A DNA stretch of 64,000 bases from Cladorhizidae sp. MBARI D1340-BT2 (taxonomy: Eukaryota; Porifera; Demospongiae; Poecilosclerida; Cladorhizidae), in NCBI GenBank assembly GCA_028752905.1, contig JAQNBH010000006.1:24166311-24230310 (forward strand), given 5' to 3'. This document shows, in pieces, positions 1-11,812 of this stretch. Under the pieces are notes generated by a model. It worked only from the letters and a program-made list of their open reading frames with translations. It ran no database searches and was not told the DNA's origin. The position numbers and the translations under genes are program-made. Each line of letters begins with the position of its first letter. The first letter of the stretch is position 1.

Positions 1-2390
1 GCAATAGTTTCCTACAAGCAGCATAAACAGATGCAGTATCACAAGCATTCTGTGTAGTATTAGCTACCTGCACAACAACACGCAATTTAAGTGAGTTGCT
101 TAGCAGTTCTTAGCAATGGCTACTAAACCATCATTCCTCGAATTCTTTCCAAGACAGGGATTTGGAATCAGCAGCCACAACGACCATAGTGATAGGAATT
201 CTTATAAGTTGCTGAAGTTTATGAGGGAAGATGATTCCAAGATATATGCAGTAAAAAAATTATAATTCAGCATGCTAGCTTGTAAAAAATAGAACACTAC
301 ATCCGTCATCAGTGTTTGGATGAGCTATTGAGAATAATGACTTGAGTATACAGAGAAGGATGCTGGGGACCTGTAAGTATTATGCAAATATTGATTCTTG
401 TGATATGTGCAACCAATGCTACAAGAACTATCTTTAATTGCATGAAAGATAATGAAGATCTACCTATACTAACCATAAAGCAAGAGAGTATTATATTTTA
501 TAAAAAAATATGATCATAGGCATTTTTGTAAACATTGAGACAACGTTTTGCTTATGTCTCAAAGTATAAATGCACAGGGTTAATAATATTTATTACCACA
601 ATGCCCGGACCATTGTGTCAGTACTACTCCACAGAACACTTGTGGCACTGCCTTTCTATATACTGCTTGAAGGCAATTGTTGCATCTCGCCAATTACAAT
701 ATATATGTTACCCGCAAACCTGGAATTTGCTCAATCCTAGGATCGCGAAAGCCAATACCTGATCACCAATTAGATCAAAACAAGTTTGCTCCCACATGGG
801 AAGAGGTTGTAGGAAGGAGAAATGGAAGGAGAGAATGCCTATGATGATTAATGTTCAGCAAACCTTTCTTTCTGGAAGGAACCTTGGAAGCAAAACCATA
901 TCAAGAACAAAGGGACAAGCTGTTGTCAAATTTCTGAAAGGGGAGATGGCGAACAGTGATCCTAAATTCAATTTTTGGGTGAAACAAAAATGTTTTTAAC
1001 TTTTGGAGTACCCTGCTCTTGGGCTTAAGGATGTACTTTGTATATACACCAGCAAAGAAAAAGGTGATTAAACCCATATAGCCAGTGATATATTTAGTGA
1101 GACATATTTTGTTGTTAGACAGGTCTCCTTATTTTATAAGTTTAAAGCCACAAGTCAAGTGCCAATCTATAGGCATGGATGATAATAACAAAGACAAAAC
1201 TTTGTTTAATTGATTGAAATCCAGTAGCCATTCGCTTCATGAGCCAGATGCTTTACTGAATCGCAGTTATACGGTGTCATTTTAATCTAATCTTTTTTTC
1301 AGGATGAGAATGACTCCTCCATCCTTGGTCATTATCGGAGAGTGGCTTACATTGAAGAGTTTCATACTATTTTGAATAGAGTGCACTGTGATGTTCAAGG
1401 TCATATGGGCTATAAAAGGCTCTAGCCGAGGTACAGAATGTCTATCATTTCTATATAAAAACAGATTCTATGCATGTGATCTTGTGTTTGAAATGTAGCC
1501 CTTGATGCATGCTCTCATTTTGGCACTCAAATATTGTAGGTACAGTGTAGCTCTACTGGTTGAGCACCTAAAGATTGCACGTGAGATTGAAAATTGTGAC
1601 TGACTGTCAGTTATATAAGCTGTGCATAATATGGGTATAGCTCATGTCAACCATAAAATGTTTTTAATCAGGTGACCATGAATATTTGAATTGAGGTCCT
1701 GACATAAAGTTGCTATCTCTAACTTTTATATGGTTTTGGTAAGTGCAAACATACAATTTGTCATATCCAAATTCAATTGAGTCCAAGGGCAGTGCAGCGC
1801 AGCATATGAGTAAAACACTACTATTGTAGTAGTAACCTCCAATTCACTTTTATTGAAAAATTGGAACACACAGCAAGTTACATTTTGGACACAACATAAA
1901 ACACTCGATATGAAGTATGTTGACGTTTGGATGTTATGAATCCTTATGTTTCACCTATTTCCTATTTTATATCGGTTTGACCTACATCCTTCTAATAGTA
2001 GCAAAAACATGGGTGTGTCCGTTTCATCCACTAGATACAGCAAGCATCCACCTCTCAGCTTTTTAATGTGAATATCTAATTACCCATGGGTTAATCCTGT
2101 TGTTTTAGTATGTGGTAAACAACCAGCGACATTTTATAATAGTGATCTGTTTTGGTTATCAAAGGTAATTCAATTCTCTGTCTTCACCATACTCCCTCTA
2201 GATTTCTTCGAAATATGCATGTCTACCAAGATCTGTTGTGGAGAAGTACGTTCAATTATGTAGTGTGATTAACCTTCAGAAGCCACAAACCAACAGTGCC
2301 CCACTTAAACCTATCATTTCTTCTGGGTTTATGACTCGAGGACAGGTAATATTATTAGTACCAAATATGTTGGTATTTAGCATCGTCTTA
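1..2390 (+). mobile_element. Ginger-like transposon, copy A (cut off at both ends)
   Basis: Bases 1-2390 match 7443 to about 9830 (copy B) nearly base for base, and match the reverse complement of about 60280-62670 (copy C). Differences are scattered substitutions and small indels, such as a 9-base stretch present here near 180 and missing in B. The left end lies outside the window. The match stops inside the short intron just before the integrase catalytic exon, where B continues into the exon but A switches to unrelated sequence. Copy A therefore carries only the N-terminal exons and cannot encode a transposase. Confidence 0.85.
796..2345 (+). pseudogene. Ginger integrase N-terminal exons (copy A)
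   Basis: Three exon-like blocks lie in order. An open block at 796-999 holds FLKGEMANSDPKFNFWVKQ and is stopped by TAA. Exon 1303-1430 lies between a polypyrimidine-AG acceptor and a GT donor and holds HxxxxxxHMGYKRL, like the His pair of an integrase H2C2 zinc-binding domain, then an in-frame TAG. Exon 2202-2345 reads through PRSVVEKYVQLC and KPQTNSAPLKPIISSGFM, the segment that precedes the first catalytic Asp in KRBA2/Ginger-type integrases. The donor GTAATA follows, but the next exon is lost. Domain identity comes from family knowledge. The gene is dead: it has stops and no catalytic core. Confidence 0.6.
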
Positions 2391-5210
2391 TTATAAGGAT
2401 TGAGTTTGAAAGTTAAAACAATCACTGTAAAATTAAGCAAGCAAACAATACGATAGATTATTATTGGCTCACATGTCTGGATGGTTGTGATGGAAGACCT
2501 GATGTCCTAAGTTTTGGACCACCACTTATAGGCAATCCAGGATCTAAAGTTTGAGTATATATCAAGAATGTATTCATACTATGTAAGGACAATAAATCAG
2601 AGCTTATCCTTGGTTGCACAATAATCAACAAAGTTCAGTGCATTTATAAAGAATAAGTGGAAAAACTGTCAATATTATAAGACTTTGAAAGGAGATGAAT
2701 GTCTTCCAACTTTCACCTACCTCCATTGTAACACACTCTCTGCCCAGAGCTGTTTTAACTTTACACCAATACACAATGAACACAAGCTGACTACATCTTA
2801 TACACTATATTTATCGGAACTTCATCAGAATGTTGGAAAAAAGTATACAAGTTCTAAAATGCTACAGCTGTAGAGCAGTAGGAGGCTAGAGCATGTAGCT
2901 GCTGATTCAGCTCTCAGATTAGCTCCACACATACAATTCAATTATTGTGTTTATGTTCTTTACCAATTTTAGTTTGTTATGGATAGACTTAAAATAAATT
3001 TCATGGATTTTTTTTAATGTCCACCAGGCACTACCATAGTGAAGTATCATGGTAAGCTGGAATTCCTTTTTGAACTAAAGATGGAAGAAACTACCATCAG
3101 GATGCTAAGAAACTGCTTAAATAAGTTAGAGCTAAGACATGATTTTTTTAATATCAACCTCCATTGAATATAGAGAGTACCAGTGCAATACCTGGCTATA
3201 AAAATACATACCTACCCTAAGGGAAATAAAGGGAGTCGAACTACTCACTCGCCTTGAACATCTAAGGTGGGTGCTTGAATTATGAAATTTGAATGTTGAT
3301 TGTAAAATGCACACCCTGTGTTACCATTGCAATGAAGATAGAAGTTAGTTAGCTCTAGGTGAGGATTTGCTGGTTGTGTTTTACCATTGCAATAAAGTTA
3401 GAGGTTAGTTAGCCCTAGGTGAGGATTTGCTGGTTGTTTCAATGTCTAGCTGGTGCCTCTACTTTAGCTAAGGCGTTATTGATCCCCTCATTGATTAAAA
3501 CTATCAAGTAGTCGACTTCAGGTTCAACAAAGTCTACCAATGGATTTTTATTGCTAACTTTCCTTATATCTTTGCTATCTGTCACATTACTATGATGCAC
3601 TGGGCGGTCGCTACAAGCATCCAGTCATCAGAGAAAATTGCATAGTGGATACTTGTAATGTGGAAGGTGCTGACTATGTTCCTATGCAAACTGAAGTGCA
3701 AATTTAATGTTTGTGACATGATCTGAGAAAAATAGGTTATCAATAGACACAATCTTTCATATGACATTTTCCTCAGCATGTATTCATATTGATGTAAATC
3801 TCACTGATGTTCTAATCAAGCTATCCTATACAATATTAGGGTTCTTATGACAATGAGATTACAAAATTTCTTTATTTGTTCCGAGAGAATTTTGTCATAA
3901 ACACCTAATCTAAACAGTATTCCAAACAAACCAGGAATTTCATAGGCTTGCTCACCAGTCAAGGATAGAGCCTGTAGGATTAACAAAGCAACACATTAAA
4001 ATAAGCAAGAAAACAATATAATAGAGTATTGGCTCACAAGTATGGCTGGAAGACCATCTCCTGAGAGGCCAAAAGTAGGAACATCATTTGTAGGCAATCC
4101 TGGATAAAAAATGGGACATTTTAGAATGCGTTTATACTGTGTGCATACAAGATAATACAATCAATGTTTGGTGCCATACTAGAGTGGTGTAGTTTTAGGA
4201 CCTACTTTTCCCATTGTGTTTTAAAAGAATGCTTGCCCATGTTTTTGTAGAGCATATGTAAAAATTGTCAGAGTAATCCTACTTTCTTGACTGACATCTT
4301 TGAACATGAGCTGAGAAAAATAGGATATGAACACAATATTTCATGTTGCATTTCCTTTGGCATATATTTCATCTTGAAATTATAGAACTTCTAAATTAAT
4401 TCCCTTTATCTTGGATAACCTGAGGAAAAATATAACCTTCGTGCTTCTTAATCCTTTGTGCTTGTTGATTAATTTAATGAAAGCACGTTTATTGTATGGA
4501 TCAATTTGTGTAAAAATTATCCACATGGAAAAATAAACAGATTGAATAAATCCAGTATTCCAAAGTAAGTTACACCTTCCGAGATTTTCACTGGCTTGCT
4601 CATCAGGGAAGGATGGAGTCTCAAAAATAAAACATTCATTAAATCAAGAAAATACAACAATAGAGTATACACCTGTATGGATCTTTTGAATGGAAGACCT
4701 CTAATGTCCCAATATTTCTACCAGCACTTGTAGGCAATCCAGGGTCTAAAGTTACAGTAATCAAAATATAAATCAAGAATGCATTCATACTATATATGTA
4801 GGGATAATAAATCACAGCTGTATCGTGATCCTCTAAATAATAAATTGCGTGCAGGTGGACAAACTGTCAGAATTACATGATATTAAAAGAAGTCAATGAT
4901 TTCCATTTTTCACCACATACAACCTAAATACATTATCAGTCTCCAGAGCTCCAAGTTTCTGTTTAACTTGACACTGATACACAATGAACATTAGCTGAGA
5001 AAAATGAGAGATAAAAAACACATCTCATGGTATATATATATTTCTTGGCAATTCTTCATCTGATGTTTGTCAAAAGTTATAGAAGTTCTAAAACTGCTAG
5101 GGCGTTAGAGTAGTAGGCATCTAGGGCTAGAGGCTCCTATTGATGACAAGTACAAACTTTGGCTTTCTATTTCAAAAAGGTTGTGATAAATAACTGAATA
5201 CAGAAAAAAT
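2391..5210 (-). repeat. Tandem units carrying a repeated minus-strand mini-exon
   Basis: Three related units of roughly 450-700 bp lie at about 2400-2875, 3965-4330 and 4640-5100. Each holds, on the minus strand, an exon-like segment bounded by AG and GT: 2473-2543 (71 nt), 4038-4099 (62 nt) and 4673-4745 (73 nt). All three begin with a GLPxSxG-like reading (PGLPISGG, GLPTND, PGLPTSAG). Two end at GTGAGCC and the third at GTGTAT. A second conserved spot upstream of each donor (about 3945-3975 and 4590-4625) resembles a further short exon. I do not recognise the protein. It could be an expanded exon array of a real gene or an unknown repeat. Lengths differ and are not all in phase. Confidence 0.4.
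3321..3440. repeat. 60-bp tandem duplication
   Basis: Two head-to-tail copies of a 60-bp unit that starts TTACCATTGC and ends CTGGTTGT. They differ at only a few positions. Confidence 0.9.
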
Positions 5211-5556
5211 ATGGTGATCTTGGTGGTCTTGGCTTCAGTTCAGGTTCTCGAGAGTGGCTCCCCAGCAGCCAGGGAAGTCCATTCCGATTCAACTGCTAAC
5301 ATTCTGGTGCCAGGCAGCGCAATGAAAAGTACAAGTAGTCGGAGATTCTGTGTTTGTGTTTTAACCGCTTCACCGCATAGAAGCGCGAGATTGAGTGACC
5401 GTCGCGTTAATAATTATTAAAAATCAACCGTTGACTCTACATATTCAAAACTTACCGTAAATGTGCACGATGGACTGTTCTATTTCACCAAAAAATTTAA
5501 GAACCGTAGCACGTAGGTAACTGTGACGTCAAACAATTTTGAATTCAAGCAAAATA

Positions 5557-6372
5557 ATGGCTGAAATATTTGATCGTGCTCGCGTGTTAGAGCTGTTGTT
5601 TGATGGCGGTTTCGACCTCTCTGACTATGATAGAGATGAAGATGATGAAGGTCAAGTGTCTTCCTTCCTTGGTGATGAGGTATTAGACCCTAAGGAGTTG
5701 GCAGCTTTTTGTCCAGAGCTTCAACTTCAACTCCTCAGGATGTTGGACCAAACACTTCAAGTGCCAGTGCTTCTGATGGAGTTTTATGACTCCTGATGAA
5801 GAGTATGAGTTGCTTGGTAAGTATGAGTAGATATCTATAGAATGGAATATAATATTTGAGCTATCAAGAGACATAATAAGCCAGAAATATATATCACTAG
5901 GTTATAAAGTTCCTAGTTATAAAGTTCACTAGGTTGTAAAGTTCATAATAATAATCTTTTATATAGGTTTAGCCACTGATCTTGAATCTGCTGAATCTCT
6001 GAGTGATCCTGCAAACTCTCCTCCGAGTGGTCCTGCAAACTCGCCCCCAATTGCTTCTCCTACCATCTTCTCCTTCATTTGATGTAGTTCCATCTTCTGA
6101 CTCAGAAGTATCACTGTTACCTTCTGATCGCTGAGACAGGGGGCGTGTTGGATGCCGAGGCCGAGGAAAAGGCCAAGGAAGAGGAAAAAGCCAAGGAAGA
6201 GGAAAAGGCCAAGGAAGAGGAAAAGGCCAAGGAAGAGGAAAAAGCCAAGGAAGAGGTAAAGGCCAAGGAAGGCCAAGGAAGAGGAAAAGGCCAAGGAAGA
6301 GGAAAAAGCCAAGGAAGAGGAAAAGGCCAAGGAAGAGGAAAAGGCCAAGGAAGAAGTCGAGGCCAGAGGTAA
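5557..6372 (+). pseudogene. piggyBac transposase N-terminal region
   Basis: The ATG at 5557 opens a strongly acidic N-terminus (FDLSDYDRDEDDEGQ, SSFLGDEVLDP) like that of the partial piggyBac at 63217. The frame then shifts near 5735 and 5790. A donor (G|GTAAGT at 5819-5820) and an acceptor at about 5966 join in phase to read GLATDLESAESLSDP. Further lesions follow near 6070 and 6132. The reading that continues the protein becomes a basic GRGKGQ/GRGKSQ repeat. The catalytic domain with its three Asp residues is absent. An earlier choice of start at 5539 would need TTG, so ATG 5557 is preferred. Confidence 0.55.
6147..6366. repeat. 18-bp minisatellite inside the piggyBac
   Basis: About eleven copies of an 18-bp unit, GGCCAAGGAAGAGGAAAA, with one shortened copy near 6267-6279. 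The unit is a multiple of three, so three frames stay open: KAKEEE and GRGKGQ on the plus strand and a hydrophobic FLGLFL frame on the minus strand. Only the GRGKGQ frame is continuous with the piggyBac N-terminus. Confidence 0.9.
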
Positions 6373-7088
6373 GAGGCACAAGACCTTTTGTCACTGCTCT
6401 CTTTGTGGTATTAGCCTTTGTGCTGTGCGTGGAAGGACATGCTTCAGGGAATTCCACACACTCTCTGACTACTCGCACTAGCTTCCTTTTCTCTTCGAGA
6501 TTTTCTTTGTATTGCTTTTGTAGTATGTACATGTGTTAGGCATGTACATGTATACTTCTTTTCTTTATCATTTATGCATGCAGACATGTGTAGTACACGT
6601 ATGTTTTCTTGATGAGTCTTTGCTTTATTGTGCCTTTCTGCAACATCTTGAAATTTTCAACTTTCAATACAGACAGACCTTCCTCGTGGTGCTTGACAAC
6701 AGTCAATACTCTTATAGACTGACAAACATGGCTATATCCTGCAAAATAGAAAAATTAGGGCATTCAATATTCATAAATTATGCCAAAAAATGTACATTTT
6801 TCAGATTATATGCTGTTTGCAGTTCGATAAGCGACCATATTTTAGTATTTGATCTGAAAAACCATAAAATATACTTGTAATAAATGCAGTGATAAAAAGT
6901 ATTCTAATCCAAAAATGGTTTGTGGTTTGGTTGCTAGGAAACACATTTATCACCAAGTTGATCAGTAACTCTTTGTCAATCATGTGATATGCGGTTGCTG
7001 GGGACTTTTCTGAACCAATGATCAGATACAAAAATTAAAGTAAAAATAGATCAAAATCTCAAAATGAAGTCGACGGTGAAAGGGTTAA

Positions 7089-10000
7089 TATGGCTGGCAA
7101 TATTGCTTAACATGTTTCTAGTGCTTCTACTAGATCTGGATCCTTGCCTTTCCATAACGAGCCTCACAACCAAGTAAATTTTTTTGCCCAAGCAACCTTT
7201 TTGAAAAAGACAGTGTTAGGATCATTCCAGACGACTTAGTTCCTTTCGTAGCAGTGGCTTAATTTTGAAGGTCGAGTGCCCTGTTATCTTTGCTAGACAG
7301 TTGTGGCAAGGATAGTCCATGAAGGCTTGAATCTCTAATGCTCTGTAAATAAGAATGGAATTGCTAACTGGATAATATTTATATCTTTATGCAAGCATAC
7401 AGTCAGGTAGGTTATTACTTGTAGTTATGTATATGGAAATATGCAATAGTTTCCTACAAGCAGCATAAACAGATGCAGTATCACAAGCATTCTGTGTAGT
7501 ATTAGCTACCTGCACAACAACACGCAATTTAAGTGAGATGGTTAGCAGTTCTTAGCAATGGCTACTAAACCAACATTCCTCGAATTCTTTCCAAGACAGG
7601 GATTTGGAATCAGCAGCCATAGTGATAGGAATTCTTATAAGTTGCTGAAGTTTATGAGGGAAGATGATTCCAAGATATATGCAGTAAAAAAATTATAATT
7701 CAGCATGCTAGCTTGTAAAAAATAGAACACTACATCCGTCATCAGTGTTTGGATGAGCTATTGAGAATAATGACTTGAGTATACAGAGAAGGATGCTGGG
7801 GACCTGTAAGTATTATGCAAATATTGATTCTTGTGATATGTGCAACCAATGCTACAAGAACTATCTTTAATTGCATGAAAGATAATGAAGATCTACCTAT
7901 ACTAACCATAAAGCAAGAGAGTATTATATTTTATAAAAAAATATGATCATAGGCATTTTTGTAAACATTGAGACAACGTTTTGCTGATGTCTCAAAGTAT
8001 AAATGCACAGGGTTAATAATATTTATTACCACAATGCCCGGACCATTGTGTCAGTACTACTCCACAGAACACTTGTGGCACTGCCTTTCTATATACTGCT
8101 TGAAGGCAATTGTTGCATCTCGCCAATTACAATATATATGTTACCCGCAAACCTGGAATTTGCTCAATCCTAGGATCGCGAAAGCCAATACCTGATCACC
8201 AATTAGATCAAAACAAGTTTGCTCCCACATGGGAAGAGGTTGTAGGAAGGAGAAATGGAAGGAGAGAATGCCTATGATGATTAATGTTCAGCAAACCTTT
8301 CTTTCTGGAAGGAACCTTGGAAGCAAAACCATATCAAGAACAAAGGGACAAGCTGTTGTCAAATTTCTGAAAGGGGAGATGGCGAACAGTGATCCTAAAT
8401 TCAATTTTTGGGTGAAACAAAAATGTTTTTAACTTTTGGAGTACCCTGCTCTTGGGCTTAAGGATGTACTTTGTATACCTGCAAAGAAAAAGGTGATTAA
8501 ACCCATATAGCCAGTGATATATTTAGTGAGACATATTTTGTTGTTAGACAGGTCTCCTTATTTTATAAGTTTAAAGCCACAAGTCAAGTGCCAATCTATA
8601 GGCATGGATGATAATAACAAAGACAAAACTTTGTTTAATTGATTGAAATCCAGTAGCCATTCGCTTCATGAGCCAGATGCTTTACTGAATCGCAGTTATA
8701 CGGTGTCATTTTAATCTAATCTTTTTTTCAGGATGAGAATGACTCCTCCATCCTTGGTCATTATCGGAGAGTGGCTTACATTGAAGAGTTTCATACTATT
8801 TTGAATAGAGTGCACTGTGATGTTCAAGGTCATATGGGCTATAAAAGGCTCTAGCCGAGGTACAGAATGTCTATCATTTCTATATAAAAACAGATTCTAT
8901 GCATGTGATCTTGTGTTTGAAATGTAGCCCTTGACGCATGCTCTCATTTTGGCACTCAAATATTGTAGGTACAGTGTAGCTCTACTGGTTGAACACCTAA
9001 AGATTGCATGTGAGATTGAAAATTGTGACTGACTGTCAGTTATATAAGCTGTGCATAATATGGGTATAGCTCATGTCAACCATAAAATGTTTTTAATCAG
9101 GTGACCATGAATATTTGAATTGAGGTCCTGACATAAGGTTGCTATCTCTAACTTTTATATGGTTTTGGTAAGTGCAAACATACAATTTGTCATATCCAAA
9201 TTCAATTGAGTCCAAGGACAGTGCAGCGCAGCATATGAGTAAAACACTACTATTGTAGAAGTAACCTCCAATTCACTTTTATTGAAAAATTGGAACACAC
9301 AGCAAGTTACATTTTGGACACAACATAAAACACTCGATATGAAGTATGTTGATGTTTGGATGTTATGAATCCTTATGTTTCACCTATTTCCTATTTTATA
9401 TCGGTTTGACCTACATCCTTCTAATACTAGCAAAAACATGGGTGTGTCCGTTTCATCCACTAGATACAGCAAGCATCCACCTCTCAGCTTTTTAATGTGA
9501 ATATTTAATTACCCATGGGTTAATCCTGTTGTTTTAGTATGTGGTAAACAACCAGCGACATTTTATAATAGTGATCTGTTTTGGATATCAAAGGTAATTC
9601 AATTCTCTGTCTTCACCATACTCCCTCTAGATTTCTTCGAACTATGCGTGTCTACCAAGATCTGTTGTGGAGAAGTACGTTCAATTATGTAGTGTGATTA
9701 ACCTTCAGAAGCCACAAACCAACAGTGCCCCACACTTAAACCTATCATTTCTTCTGGATTTATGACTCGAGGACAGGTAATATTATTAGTACCAAATATG
9801 TTGGTATTTAGCATCGTCTTAGTTAGATGGATTTGATTGACATGCGACATAGACCAGACGACCGCCATAACTGGATTGGCCACTACATGGATCATTGGTC
9901 CAAATTCCATGTACTGTTTGCTCTTGAGCACAAGAGTGCAATTGAGGTGGCTAAAAACTTGTCCAGTCGTGTTTTTGCATATTTCGGTGTTCCCAAGGTT

Positions 10001-10828
10001 GTGTGACCCATAATTGATTATTAATGGTTACAGCATGCTTGAGTGTTCCTATGTATAGATATTCCAATCTGATAACGGAAGAGAATTTGTCAATCATATC
10101 ATAGACAAACTGGTGAAGACCTGGCCGGGGAAAGCCACCATCATAAACGGTCGACCAAGACACCCTCAATCACAGGGTCTAGTGGAACGTGCAAATGCTA
10201 AAGTTGAAGAACTTCTTGCATGTCGGTTTGAAAAGAATGAATGTGATATGGCATGGTCACATTGGTTACCAGAAATTCAGTGTAAGTTTGATTTTCATAA
10301 TAGTGATTCATAAACAATAGTGATCATAAACAACTATAATTGGTGACTGTATGATACTATAAAAGAAGATACCATAAATATGTAATATAGCTGAACTTTT
10401 CATGGTAATGGTTATTGATAGGTTATGGACGAGTGTTTAGTACAGCCATTGTAGTACTAATATGCCTAATACTGGCATCCTGATGGCAGCATGAACTTCA
10501 CATACTTGGTCATCTCTGCTTTGTGTGTGTGTGTATACTACTAGATCAACTGAATACATGTGTTCATGAAACATGAAGTGTAGTCCATACGAATTGGGGT
10601 ACGGACAGGGAAGATATCGCAGATTTGATCAATGAAACTGAGCCTATGGAACATGTATCAGCAGACAAAAGTTCTACTCCTCTACCTTGTTCAGATGATC
10701 CAAGCTCTGCTGAACACTCCTCACCATCTGTCCCTCACTGTAGTGAACCTCATTGCACAGAGAGTGATATCAGAAATAAGCAAAGTAAAACAATTTTAGA
10801 CCTTTTAATATTTCTAATCCAGGGTCAG
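7089..10828 (+). mobile_element. Ginger-like transposon, copy B (3' truncated)
   Basis: From about 7107 the sequence matches the inverted copy C down from 62999, including the 5' non-coding region (7111-7960). It covers the N-terminal exons and the integrase core, then stops matching at about 10828, just after the linker exon. The CXC, ULP1 and PHD parts seen in copy C are missing. Relative to C there is also a deletion of roughly 60 bp near 10607 that removes the PPRSGVFPG region. Confidence 0.85.
8229..10828 (+). pseudogene. Ginger-like integrase gene (copy B)
   Basis: Readable exons are 8732-8859 (His pair, then the shared TAG), 9631-9776, 9837-9997 and 10059-10281, with introns of about 60 bp. 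Exon 9837-9997 reads MDLIDMRHRPDDRHNWIGHY, holding the first catalytic Asp. Exon 10059-10281 starts IFQSDNGREFVN (second Asp), then NGRPRHPQSQGLVERAN (catalytic Glu). This is an intact DD35E-type signature as in KRBA2/Ginger integrases. A 2-base insertion near 9732 breaks exon 9631-9776. The linker exon after 10540 continues with INETEPMEHVSADKSS and ends where the copy is truncated. The role would be cutting and joining transposon ends in the nucleus, but the gene is broken. Confidence 0.7.
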
Positions 10829-10912
10829 TACTGAGCAATGATGTGCAAATGATAGAAAAGATGCCCATTGGAAATATGTTAGTCCCAACTGGGGAAATAT
10901 AAGATTGCTAGA

Positions 10913-11235
10913 CTGTCATAACAATCATTCCATTACTGCCTCCACACAACCACAATGACCTCACAAATAATTATAAACTTCAGCAATAATAATATATTCT
11001 TGTACTATATTACTACCTCCACAACCACAAGGGACGTCACAAATATGATAAAATCCAGATTACTCTAACATAAGGTATGAAGAGATTTATAGCTAAGAAA
11101 ATGTGCTGCTATATAGCATCAGTTATTTATCACAATTTTGCTGTCCGCAGTAATGTAGGGATTGTTATCCAAGAATATATTATTGCTGAAGTTTATGGTG
11201 GTGTGGAGGCAGTTATGGAGTGATTGTTATGACAG
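10913..11235. mobile_element. Foldback / MITE-like element
   Basis: The left end CTGTCATAACAATCATTCC is mirrored at the right end by its near-perfect reverse complement ending at 11235. The arms extend about 70-90 bp (10913-11001 and 11165-11235), including CTGCCTCCACAC and AAACTTCAGCAATAATA. Nothing in it looks coding. I see no clear target duplication next to the ends, so its superfamily is open. Confidence 0.75.
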
Positions 11236-11770
11236 CACAATATCAAAGCCAACCCTATATGTCCTTTAATTTATTAAAAAATTTTTACATATTACTTGTT
11301 CCCAATATATTTTAAAGCTTTCGTGAATTGGAATACTGTTTTGATGCTATATATTCCTGCAATGCCCACACGAAGAGGAGTGTCCTGGTCAGACCTAGCC
11401 CAGGTTACTTCCCAGGTCAAGTTGGTATGCATGCATGACAAGTTTGGGACAGATTGGTCCAGTGGTTTAGAATGCCATAAGGAACAATCCTAAAATGCTT
11501 CCCCCATCAGTAACTACATTCAGCAATCCTTCTTTGATTCTTCACTGCAAAAGCCATACCCTCAATCCACTGCATCTAACACAGCGATTTGGTAAAGGAT
11601 CGAGCAATTTGGGTTGCGCACGCCGTTCAAAGATGGCATCTTAGACGAACTATATATGCAAAAATCAACCTTTTTTTTATTAGCTCTCTAGAGCGACACC
11701 AAAAGGCACCTTCCCAGATAGCGCTCTACAAAATGGCATAAAAATAAATGAAATCTATGCAGCCAATAAG

Positions 11771-11812
11771 ATGATGATGATGATTATGATAATGATGATG
11801 ATGATGATGATT
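11771..11812. repeat. ATG/GAT microsatellite
   Basis: A trinucleotide tract of GAT/ATG repeats with two interruptions. The Met/Ile-rich short ORF across it is a by-product. Confidence 0.9.

Larger units (their letters stand above)
5361..7088 (+). mobile_element. Non-autonomous piggyBac-like element
   Basis: The left end reads TTAA-CCGCTTCACCG at 5361. The right end reads, on the opposite strand, TTAA-CCCTTTCACCG at 7088. TTAA target duplication with CC-starting inverted ends is diagnostic of piggyBac. The 1.73-kb interior codes only for a piggyBac-type N-terminus, and no DDD catalytic domain is present, so it would need transposase from elsewhere. It sits 18 bp upstream of the TTAA (7107-7110) where copy C of the neighbouring Ginger element carries its own piggyBac insertion. 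Confidence 0.75.

Noticed and set aside
535..762. 75-codon ORF conserved in three copies (also 7968 and 61904)
   Set aside because: It is conserved only because the Ginger copies are nearly identical. It does not resemble any integrase part and has no splice edges that fit.
6145..6372. KAKEEE-repeat ORF
   Set aside because: It is a frame of the 18-bp minisatellite. The frame continuous with the piggyBac N-terminus is the GRGKGQ one.
5959..6532. Hydrophobic FLGLFL-repeat ORFs on the minus strand
   Set aside because: They are antisense shadows of the same minisatellite. The repeated hydrophobic pattern is not evidence of membrane segments here.
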